From the IMG/VR virus record IMGVR_UViG_3300021474_000017, positions 1-37,201 of that record: a stretch of DNA of 37,201 nucleotides; one strand, 5' to 3'. Positions 22,831-29,626 of the stretch are shown here, piece by piece. The notes below the pieces were generated by a model. That model had not been told where the DNA came from and made no database searches. It was given only the letters and a program-made list of their open reading frames with translations. The DNA comes from a virus. The position numbers were made by a program, and so were the translations under genes. The first letter of the stretch is position 1, and each line of letters begins with the position of its first letter.

Positions 22831-24045
22831 TTGGGAAAAGTTGTAACGAGTTCTGGATTGCAAGATTTCATCGAAACCGGCGCCGTCACGGAGGTCAAAA
22901 ACCACGTGAAGGGCGACAAGTCGTTGCCCGGAGAGACGCCGGTCGAGACTACGGTGGCCGTTACGCCGCCGCCGGCACCTCCGAAGCAGCCCGATGCGAC
23001 GGCCGGGACAGCGCCCGAAGTGCCCCCCGCGCCAGCGCCAGAGGCTCCCGCAGCCATTGTGCCGCCTGCCGCGTCGGTTGACCCTGATGACCTGCCGGAC
23101 CCGTATCTCGGGCTTTCAGAGGACGACAAGGGCTACATTCTCGCCGCGCCCGATGAAAGCGAGCGTGTGCGGCGATTGGTGGGCAAACGGCACAAGATCG
23201 CGAAGCAGGAAGAGGCGCTGCGCAAGACGGCGGAAGAAGAGGCCAAGGACGCCGAGGCGTTTGCCAAAAACCAGTTCGAGCGTGCTCGACTGGCGGAAGC
23301 CCGTGCCGCAGAGCTCGAGCGCGAATTGCAGTCCGCGAAGACTCAGAAATCCGCGCCGGCTGCGCCAGCCGCGCCTGAGCCGCCGAAGGCACCGGATATC
23401 AAAGAATTCACTTCTCCAGAAGGTGTCGTCGACTGGAGTAAGTTCATTGACGCGAAAGATCAGTTTGCAGACGCTCGAGCCGCTCATGCGGCCGAGCAAG
23501 AGCGCGCCAAAATCGCGCAAGAGAAACAGGCAGAGGAGCGTGCCAAAGTCGAGGCCGAATTTCGGTCCCGACTTGAAAAAGCTCAGATCAAATACCCCGA
23601 TTTCCTGGAAGTCGTGGGCGCAACAGATGTTCTAGTTCAAGACGCGGTGCTCCAGTTCGTCACCGAGAGCGATTACGGGGCTGATATCACCTATTACATG
23701 GCGAATCACCCAGATTTCACAGATCGTATTCGAAAACTCTCGCCCGCCAAGGCTGTCGCCGAAGTGGGCAAGCTCGAGTTGGCTTTCGAGAAGCCTGCAG
23801 CGGTCACCCCGGCTCCAACGCCGACCCCGCCGCCGGCTCCCGCAGCTCCGGTTGTCGCGCCTGCGCCTGTCGCAGTCGTGCCGCCGCCAGTTGCACCGAA
23901 AGCACCCGAGCGTGGTGGAGCGCCTCCACCGATCACGCCGATTTCCGCGCAAGGCTCCGGGACCGTGGTGACTGATCCGTCGAAGATGGATTTCAAGCAA
24001 CTGCGGGCTTATGAAAAGGAGAGAGCGCGGAGTAAGCGGCGTTAG
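22831..24045 (+). CDS. Scaffolding protein, 404 aa
   Basis: Scaffold guides coat assembly around the portal and leaves the prohead. This one has the usual make-up: a Pro/Ala-rich N-terminal region (about 45-90), a long charged helix/coiled coil (KQEEALRKTAEEEAKDAEAF onward, about 130-250), a folded middle (YPDFLEVV..., YYMANHPDF), a second Pro/Ala/Val-rich linker (about 325-370) and a short basic C-terminal module (LRAYEKERARSKRR). It lies between portal and coat genes, as in P22 and relatives. TTG 22831 is supported by GGAG 8-11 nt upstream. No protease domain is visible. Confidence 0.85.
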   Translation: MGKVVTSSGLQDFIETGAVTEVKNHVKGDKSLPGETPVETTVAVTPPPAPPKQPDATAGTAPEVPPAPAPEAPAAIVPPAASVDPDDLPDPYLGLSEDDKGYILAAPDESERVRRLVGKRHKIAKQEEALRKTAEEEAKDAEAFAKNQFERARLAEARAAELERELQSAKTQKSAPAAPAAPEPPKAPDIKEFTSPEGVVDWSKFIDAKDQFADARAAHAAEQERAKIAQEKQAEERAKVEAEFRSRLEKAQIKYPDFLEVVGATDVLVQDAVLQFVTESDYGADITYYMANHPDFTDRIRKLSPAKAVAEVGKLELAFEKPAAVTPAPTPTPPPAPAAPVVAPAPVAVVPPPVAPKAPERGGAPPPITPISAQGSGTVVTDPSKMDFKQLRAYEKERARSKRR

Positions 24046-24075
24046 GTGTTGGTGTTCCTGATGAAACAAACATTT

Positions 24076-24091
24076 AGGAGCAGCGACTATT
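24076..24091 (+). promoter_or_regulatory. Ribosome site AGGAG and ATT initiation codon of the coat gene
   Basis: AGGAG at 24076-24080 stands 8 nt before ATT 24089-24091. The frame is closed upstream by TGA 24062-24064, and no ATG, GTG or in-frame TTG lies between that stop and the ATT. The first in-frame TTG (24104) is 23 nt past the ribosome site. The CATTTAGGAG context is identical to that of the gene at 26679. Confidence 0.6.
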
Positions 24092-25707
24092 GTCCAGCAA
24101 CTTTTGACGATTTCTTACATTACTAACGAGGCGTTGGTAGTGTTGGAAAATGAACTCGTCATCGCTAACCGCGTTGACCGTCAGTAAAATTGAATGCTGA
24201 CGCAAAACCCATCTAACTGCTGGAAACTCTTTATAGCCTGAAGTACCGAAAGGTAACAATCTTCAGGATTAGACAATCAGCAACGAAGCCGTCATAAGAC
24301 GGAACGCTCAACGATCATTCCGAAAGGAAGTAGAGCCAACGGGCTCGAAACGGTGGGGCTTCGAAAGAAGCAAGATATGATCTGATCTCTGATGAGAATC
24401 AGAGCGATCGAAAGATCGGACCAACTTGAGTTGGTCTAACATTTGATTCAAACGAGTTCGCACAGACCGGCGCCAAGATAGGCAACACAGTTAACGTCCG
24501 GCGTCCGCCCCGCTACATCGGTACATACGGCCCCCCTCTGAACGTGGAAGACACGTTCGAGCAGTACGTCCCGGTGGTGCTCAACTACCAGTTCCACGTC
24601 GATGTGCAGTTCACGACGCAGGACCTGGCGCTGTCCATGGATATGTTCAAACAGCGCATTCTGAAACCTCAGGTCGCAACCGTCGCGAACCGGGTTGACT
24701 CCGACACTGCACAGTTCTGCACGCTCAACACGGCGAATTCCTTGGGCACCGCGGGCATCCAGCCTGCGAGCTACAAGATTTTCTCCGATGCGCGCGCGGT
24801 GCTGGCGTCCGAGGCCTGCCCGGCCGAAGGCGAGAAGAACTGCGTGCTGGATCCCATCAGCATGTCAGCGGCAACGGATGCCATCAAGGGTCTGTTCAAT
24901 CCTCAGGCGCGCATCAGCGAGTTCAACGAGCGCGGCATGGTGGCGAAGGAGTTCGCCGGATTGGACTGGTGGGAGGATCAGAACATCATGTCGTTCACGA
25001 CCGGTGCTCAGGGCGGTACGCCCACGGTCTCGGCGACACCGACCGGTACGGCGCTGCTCACGAGCGGATGGTCGGCGAACGGCACGATCCTGACGACAGG
25101 TTGGACGGCTTCGACCGGTGTGATCAAGGTCGGTGATGTGATCCAGTTCTCAGGTATCTATCCGGTAAACCCGCAGAGCCGTCAGCAGTATGGACGCACG
25201 CTGAAACAATTCGTGGTACTACCGCCCGGTGGCTTTATCACGCCGCCTAACGGTGCCGCGACGACGGGCATCTACTACGGGCCGGCGAGTTTGACGAACG
25301 GTACGTTCAACCCGCTGACTGGGGTGTACACCAGTGACAGCTCGGGCAATCTGCAGCTCACGATTGGCGACGCGATCATCAGCGCCGGCCAGTTCCAGAA
25401 CTGCACGGCGGCGCCGACTGGCACCGGTACGACCATCACGGTCAACGGTGGAACGGCGTACGCCAGCACGGCGACTCCGCAGGGGTTGGTGTTCCACAAG
25501 TACGCGTTTGCGTTGGCCTTCGCGGATCTGCCACTGCCCCGGGGCGTGGAGTTCGCGGCGCGGGCTTATGACGACGAGGATGTGGGGATGTCGATTCGGA
25601 TGGTGACGCAATTCACTATCAATAACGACTCAGAGCCTACACGCTGTGATGTTCTCTACGGCCCTGCTTCTTTATACAGGTCCTTAGCGATCCGGGTGTT
25701 TGGATGA
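24089..25707 (+). CDS. Major capsid protein, P22 coat family, split by a group I intron (join 24089-24185, 24446-25707)
   Basis: The shell protein of the head, 452 aa once spliced. Exon 1 encodes QLLTISYITNEALVVLENEL followed by VIANRVDRQ, and exon 2 continues YSNEFAQTGAKIG, the conserved N-terminal arm and first domain of P22-type coats. Exon 2 then has VRRPPRYIGTYG, VQFTTQDLALSMDMFKQRIL and other shared blocks. Residues about 190-340 are Gly/Thr-rich and probably form the inserted I-domain-like part. Joining at T24185/A24446 makes a TAT codon and keeps frame. The apparent start is ATT 24089. An intact frame from GTG 24544 exists but would lose about 130 residues. Confidence 0.93.
24186..24445 (+). 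ncRNA. Self-splicing group I intron (IA-like), 260 nt, no ORF
   Basis: All core elements can be paired by eye. P1: exon CGTCAGT (24179-24185) with guide GCTGACG (24196-24202), with the required U-G pair at the splice site. P10: TTGAAT (24190-24195) with exon 2 ATTCAA (24446-24451). P3: CCCATC/GGTGGG (24208, 24352). P4: TGCTG/CAGCA (24218, 24278). P5: CCTGAAG/CTTCAGG (24237, 24261). P6: CCGTC/GACGG (24289, 24298). P7: GATCAT/ATGATC (24313, 24377). P8: GCTTC/GAAGC (24358, 24367). P9 to P9.2: stems at 24387-24436. Two extra stems between P7 and P3 (24319-24328, 24333-24346) point to subgroup IA, common in phages. Several loops are GAAA. The last nucleotide is G24445. Confidence 0.93.
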
Positions 25708-25739
25708 GGCTTGTTTTCACGGGGATTTAGAATAGCTCA

Positions 25740-26591
25740 ATGCATTGCATTCGTCCAAGGTTTTCGGCAAAATGTCTCGGTCTTAATAACCGAGAACGAA
25801 ATGTGGAAACCGTAAGCGTGTGTCAATGCAAAGGGTGCGACCTCCCTGTGAAGGCTTCTGGCTTATGCAGTGAGCATTTGCGGCGAGCTAGGAAATCTGG
25901 CTCGCCGTTTGAACCTAAAATGAATGCTGCGATGTTCAGAGGCAGGAGTGCCATCGAACGATTCGAAGCACAGCATAAAAAGACAGAGGGCTGTTGGTTA
26001 TGGACCTACTGCGTGGACCGTCAAGGGTATGGGCGTTTTGACGGAATAATTCACGGAGTGAGGTATACGAAAGCCCATCGATTTTCTTTTGCTCTACATA
26101 GTGGCAAGCCAGTGCCTCCTGACAAACTTGTCTGTCATACCTGTGACAATCCCACATGTGTCAATCCAGCGCATTTGTGGCTTGGAACTGTAGCCGACAA
26201 CCATGCAGATATGAATAGGAAAGGGCGCCGACATGATCAGTCGGGAGAGAATTCTCATCTGGCCCAACTCAATGAAGAGAAAGTTAGGAAAATTCTCTCA
26301 GATTCACGAACGTATGCTGAAATCGCGGCTGATTATGGAGTGGCTGCTACTACGATCACGAGCATCAAGAATAGAGTTTCTTGGGCTCACGTAGAAGTGA
26401 GCCACATCGCTAAAAATCCTCGCGGTGGCGCGCATAGACGTGGAATCGGAAGCAAAATCACGGAGGAAATTGTGAGAGAAATCCGTAAAAGTATCGAGCA
26501 AGGGAAGATCTTGGCTCAGAAATATGGAATCTCCAACGTTCTCGTTTCCAACATCCGCAGACGCAAAGTCTGGAAGCACGTTACCGACTGA
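25740..26591 (+). CDS. Free-standing HNH homing endonuclease, 283 aa
   Basis: An N-terminal zinc site (CQCKGC, CSEH; about 28-45) is followed by an HNH_3-type nuclease: WLWTYCVDRQGYGRF, then KAHRFSFALHSG and CHTCDNPTCVNPAHLWLGT (about 131-151), where His, Asn and His of the ββα-metal fold are visible. The C-terminal half carries two helix-turn-helix-like units (YAEIAADYGVAATTITSIKN and LAQKYGISNVLVSNIRRRK) for DNA binding. It lies 32 nt after the intron-bearing coat gene. Lower-frequency codons and a more AT-rich text than its neighbours suggest recent arrival. The start may be ATG 25740 or GTG 25803, which begins closer to the zinc site. Confidence 0.85.
   Translation: MHCIRPRFSAKCLGLNNRERNVETVSVCQCKGCDLPVKASGLCSEHLRRARKSGSPFEPKMNAAMFRGRSAIERFEAQHKKTEGCWLWTYCVDRQGYGRFDGIIHGVRYTKAHRFSFALHSGKPVPPDKLVCHTCDNPTCVNPAHLWLGTVADNHADMNRKGRRHDQSGENSHLAQLNEEKVRKILSDSRTYAEIAADYGVAATTITSIKNRVSWAHVEVSHIAKNPRGGAHRRGIGSKITEEIVREIRKSIEQGKILAQKYGISNVLVSNIRRRKVWKHVTD
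25776..25794 (+). promoter_or_regulatory. Hairpin near the HNH gene start
   Basis: CTCGGT (25776-25781) pairs with ACCGAG (25789-25794) around a 7-nt AT-rich loop. The 3' arm covers the GAG that would serve GTG 25803. Hairpins that hide the ribosome site limit expression of several T4 homing endonucleases; the same may apply here. Confidence 0.35.
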
Positions 26592-26636
26592 TGTTCTCGT
26601 CCGGGCCTGACAGGGCCGATCAACCAACCACCTTGA

Positions 26637-26658
26637 GGGCGCCACACGGCGCCCTTTT
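26637..26658 (+). terminator. Rho-independent terminator after the HNH gene
   Basis: GGGCGCC-ACAC-GGCGCCC (26637-26654) is a perfect 7-bp GC stem with a 4-nt loop followed by TTTT. CATTTAGGAG, the next gene's ribosome site, follows immediately. It would close the coat/HNH transcript or attenuate read-through to later genes. Confidence 0.75.
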
Positions 26659-26678
26659 CATTTAGGAGCTAGTTTTCC

Positions 26679-27143
26679 ATGGCAGATACCAATCCAGGCC
26701 CGGCGATTACGGCAAATGCCAATTCTTTGGCAGTGCTGACGCCGGTTAATACACAGACTTACGGTGGCAACTACCAAGGTTCGAATGCGCTTCGACTTCT
26801 CGGTGAAGCCCGTGCCGTGAACGCAAACGCGGTGGCCGATACGCCGATTCCCGTGATCAATGCAAGTAAATGGGTCGTTTCAGCGGTGCTGACTGCGAAT
26901 GCCAGCACTACTGCAGTATCGACCGCTTACTTCAGCTTGAATGCGGCGACCAACAACGGCGGTACAACCATCGTCACGGCTGCCGCACTGTCAGTGACCA
27001 ATGCGACGGCTGTGGCATACAGCACTGTCGCAGCAACGACCACCAGTCAGACCGGCAGCACGCTGTATGCGCGTGTGGGTACAACGTTGGCTGGCGTGGC
27101 CGCGACGTTCGATGTTTACGTCTATGGATATGATTTATCGTAG
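26679..27143 (+). CDS. Probable head decoration or structural protein, 154 aa
   Basis: The protein is rich in Ala, Thr, Asn and Val with alternating strands (VVSAVLTANASTTAVSTAYF, FDVYVYGYDLS) and no charge clusters, typical of virion beta-sandwich proteins. It is the first gene after the coat unit, where decoration or head-completion genes commonly lie. AGGAG is 10 nt before ATG 26679. Function inferred from place and composition only. Confidence 0.6.
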   Translation: MADTNPGPAITANANSLAVLTPVNTQTYGGNYQGSNALRLLGEARAVNANAVADTPIPVINASKWVVSAVLTANASTTAVSTAYFSLNAATNNGGTTIVTAAALSVTNATAVAYSTVAATTTSQTGSTLYARVGTTLAGVAATFDVYVYGYDLS

Positions 27144-27263
27144 AAATACAACAAATCATGATTGTAAACTGCCGCCCGTGTCAGGCGCCAAGCGTGGACC
27201 GAGAAGATCGTAACGACAAACTTGGAGATGACACACATTTTCCTCGTAGTGGTGACACACGTT
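27144..27263. other. Non-coding gap with short repeats
   Basis: No convincing gene. Two near copies of GATGACACACATT and GGTGACACACGTT lie about 20 nt apart before a terminator. A 47-codon frame from ATG 27158 runs through the terminator but has no ribosome site, so I do not accept it. Confidence 0.4.
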
Positions 27264-27288
27264 GGCCCCGTACTCCGGGGCCTTTTTT
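27264..27288 (+). terminator. Rho-independent terminator
   Basis: GGCCCCG-TACTC-CGGGGCC (27264-27282) followed by TTTTTT is a strong intrinsic terminator. GGAGGTGA, the next gene's ribosome site, comes straight after the T tract. It separates the decoration-like gene from the following operon. Confidence 0.85.
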
Positions 27289-27300
27289 GGAGGTGAATTA

Positions 27301-27528
27301 ATGACCGACGAGCAAATCAAGCACATGGTGAATCGCTTCCTTGGATGGCGGTTGCCTGAGAACTTCCAGCCTGACGCGGGAATCAGCTTCAACCCTGATT
27401 ACAACGTTGAGTACAACGCAGCCCGAGGCAAGCCTCCTGCGCGCCACGAGCCCAGCGGTACTAACCTCTTGGATGCCACGCAAGCGGAAGCGTTGGTTCG
27501 CTATATGGTTGAAGGCATCCCAGAATGA
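27301..27528 (+). CDS. Conserved phage hypothetical protein, 75 aa
   Basis: MTDEQIKHMVNRFLGWRLPE, a later DAGISF, and an end DATQAEALVRYMVEGIP form a pattern I recognise from many phages of proteobacteria. Its role is unknown. A near-perfect Shine-Dalgarno GGAGG precedes ATG 27301. The end overlaps the next ATG. Confidence 0.8.
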   Translation: MTDEQIKHMVNRFLGWRLPENFQPDAGISFNPDYNVEYNAARGKPPARHEPSGTNLLDATQAEALVRYMVEGIPE

Positions 27529-27893
27529 TCCAACCCACCGTTGGAAAACGACTCTGGTTCTGGCCTACGCTCGCAGCATCGGCCTACGCGCCGTACGATC
27601 TCAACAATCAGCCGTTGGCCGCGACCATCACGCATGTCAATTTTGACGGCACGGTGAACATTTCATACCTGAACCGTCGCGGCGAACTGGAAGCGCGGCC
27701 GGTCGTTTATCTGTGGCAACCTGGCATGATGCGTCCCTCTGGCGCGTTCTGCGAATACCATCCTGACGATCTGCCTGCAGTCGCCCAGATCGCAACCGTC
27801 GCGCCGCTATCGAATGTCGAGGAGGTGATCCCATCTACGGAGTCTCCGTCACGTCCCATCCTCTCCCTCAAAAAATCAGAATCACGACAATGA
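27525..27893 (+). CDS. Hypothetical phage protein, 122 aa
   Basis: A strand-rich N-terminal part (VGKRLWFWPTLA, ATITHVNFDGTVNISYLN, then a Trp/Pro-rich patch) resembles a small SH3-like barrel seen in phage accessory proteins. The last 35 residues are Ser/Pro-rich and flexible. ATGA overlaps at both ends place it in an operon with the preceding conserved protein and a glycosyltransferase. Confidence 0.6.
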   Translation: MIQPTVGKRLWFWPTLAASAYAPYDLNNQPLAATITHVNFDGTVNISYLNRRGELEARPVVYLWQPGMMRPSGAFCEYHPDDLPAVAQIATVAPLSNVEEVIPSTESPSRPILSLKKSESRQ

Positions 27894-28597
27894 AACCCCG
27901 TGTGTTGTTCGCCACCCCGACCTTCGATTTCAGTTTCTGCGCCGAGTATCAGACCTCCATGATGTCGACGGCGATCTATCTCTCGCAGCATAAGATCCAT
28001 GTCCAGGCCCGCTTCGTCGCCGGCATGTGCTTCATCGATCTCGCACGCAATCAGCTCGTGCATCACTTCCTGCATGAGACCGACTGCACGGATCTGTTCT
28101 TCATCGATTCCGATGTGGGCTGGGACTTCCATGCCACTAAGAAATTCCTGGAGTATCCGCAGGAAGTCGTCGCGGGTCTGGTGCCGAAACGTTGGGAAGG
28201 TAAGCCCTATCACGATCGCGCACTGACCGGCAAAGTCGAAAACGGCTTGATCGAAACGCTGGAGGCGCCGACTGCGTTCATGCGGATCAAACGGTCAGCG
28301 TTTGAGAAACTCGACAAAGCCTATCCCGAATATGCCGACTATCACACGATGGATAGCGGCAAGCCGTACTTCCAAACCGGTTATATGAACAAGCATTTCA
28401 CGGGCGAGGATATTTTCTTCTGCCGCCAGTGGACCGCGCTCGGCGAATCCGTCTGGATCGATGCCGATGTGCGTTTCACGCATCGCGGTCAGAAATTCTG
28501 GGAAGGCAACTTCCTGGAATATGGCGTCAAAAACGGGATGCTGCAGGCAACCCAGGTTCCTGAGCCCGAATCCGTCCCTCTTTCAATCGCTTCCTAG
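27890..28597 (+). CDS. Glycosyltransferase-like protein (GT-A), 235 aa
   Basis: FFIDSDVGWD (about 71-80) is the DxD site that binds metal and sugar-nucleotide in GT-A enzymes. GEDIFFCRQW near 174 is the later acidic motif, and a terminal DADVRFTHRG holds the usual His. Phages use such enzymes to glycosylate DNA, capsid or host glycans; the target here is unknown. ATG 27890 overlaps the previous stop. A second glycosyltransferase lies at 34.6 kb. Confidence 0.75.
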   Translation: MKPRVLFATPTFDFSFCAEYQTSMMSTAIYLSQHKIHVQARFVAGMCFIDLARNQLVHHFLHETDCTDLFFIDSDVGWDFHATKKFLEYPQEVVAGLVPKRWEGKPYHDRALTGKVENGLIETLEAPTAFMRIKRSAFEKLDKAYPEYADYHTMDSGKPYFQTGYMNKHFTGEDIFFCRQWTALGESVWIDADVRFTHRGQKFWEGNFLEYGVKNGMLQATQVPEPESVPLSIAS

Positions 28598-28609
28598 GAG
28601 AGTTTCAAC

Positions 28610-28957
28610 ATGGGTGGTCCCGCAACGAACACGATCGGCAACGTCAGTCTGGTGATGGTGCTGAATTTGACATTGAGTCCGACCTCTGTCGCGCCGAATA
28701 CCTCGGCGGAACAGACATTCACGGTTCCCGGTTTGCATCTCGGCGATTACGTCAATGCCAACAATTCCGGTGCGCCACAGGCCGGCTTGACCATTACCAA
28801 CACGCGCGCGACCGCGAATGGCACGATCGGCATCACGTTCGGCAATCTCACGGCCGCGACCATCACGCCGACAGCCAGTTCCGTCTATACCGTTTTCGTG
28901 GCGCGCTACGAGAACTACGGCGAAAGCGCCTCGGCGCCGTCCGGCATCAGCGCGTAG
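28610..28957 (+). CDS. Virion structural-type protein, 115 aa
   Basis: AGGAGAG precedes ATG 28610. The protein is a Thr/Asn/Ala-rich beta protein (NVSLVMVLNLTLSPTS, TVPGLHLGDYVNANNSG, SSVYTVFVARYENYG), typical of small head or tail surface proteins. No family recognised. Confidence 0.6.
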   Translation: MGGPATNTIGNVSLVMVLNLTLSPTSVAPNTSAEQTFTVPGLHLGDYVNANNSGAPQAGLTITNTRATANGTIGITFGNLTAATITPTASSVYTVFVARYENYGESASAPSGISA

Positions 28958-28959
28958 TC

Positions 28960-29334
28960 ATGTACGATCAACGTCCTTTTGCACCGCTCTACGGGCCGAA
29001 TTCGGGATCTGGCGCCGGCTCACTGATCGCGAGCGTCACGGTGACAGGAAGTAACTCGGCTGCGGCCTCCGCCACGCTTCCCGGTAACACCACGGGCAAC
29101 AGCGATCTCAATCAGATCCAGATCGCCAATACGACCACCGCATGGGCGTACGTCAATTTCTCGCGCAATACCACCGAGGAAGTCGCGGCAACGGTCGCGG
29201 CGAGCTTTCCGGTGGCACCCGGTGTGTGCCGTACCGTCACGGTCAACAGTGAAGTGGCGGCGGTGAGTGTGATTCTGGGTACCGCGCCTGGTACGAATAC
29301 CGCGGTAATCTTCACGCGAGGCGCTGGCGTCTGA
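28960..29334 (+). CDS. Virion structural-type protein, 124 aa
   Basis: A Gly/Ser-rich start is followed by regular beta strands (LIASVTVTGSNSAAASATL, AWAYVNFSRNTTEEVAATV), ending with VILGTAPGTNTAVIFTRGAG. Composition matches the neighbouring gene, and both probably belong to the virion. Its last base is shared with the next start. Confidence 0.6.
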   Translation: MYDQRPFAPLYGPNSGSGAGSLIASVTVTGSNSAAASATLPGNTTGNSDLNQIQIANTTTAWAYVNFSRNTTEEVAATVAASFPVAPGVCRTVTVNSEVAAVSVILGTAPGTNTAVIFTRGAGV

Positions 29335-29612
29335 TGCCCAACGAGCCGAGCCGGATCACCACGAGTACCGAAGTCGGTACTCCGCATGCGCCGGTCGAGC
29401 ACGCTCCGGATATTCCCGCTGGTGGTCCAGCATCTCAGCATACGCATTACGAGCGCATGCCCGAGGCTTTCGCGAGCGACTGTATCCAATCCTCAGGTTC
29501 CGGACTGAAGCCGCGTGCGGCTTCAGCGCTGCCCGGAAAGATCGAACCGGGCCGCGAGGCCCCGCGTCTCATCAAGCCGCTCAAGCGGAATTCTTTTGAC
29601 GGCACCGATTAA
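29334..29612 (+). CDS. Hydrophilic hypothetical protein, 92 aa
   Basis: TGATG links it to the previous gene. The protein is Pro/Ser/His-rich with little predicted structure and a basic C-terminus (RLIKPLKRNSF). It may be a linker or assembly helper for the fibre encoded next. Not recognised. Confidence 0.5.
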   Translation: MPNEPSRITTSTEVGTPHAPVEHAPDIPAGGPASQHTHYERMPEAFASDCIQSSGSGLKPRAASALPGKIEPGREAPRLIKPLKRNSFDGTD

Positions 29613-29626
29613 CTGAGGACGATGTA

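Noticed and set aside
24544-25707. Capsid gene starting at GTG 24544
   Set aside because: It would lack the conserved first 65 or so residues of the coat; no ribosome site is present, and the intron model explains the missing part.
27158-27301. 47-codon frame ending at the next gene's start (TAATG)
   Set aside because: It reads through a strong intrinsic terminator and has no ribosome site.
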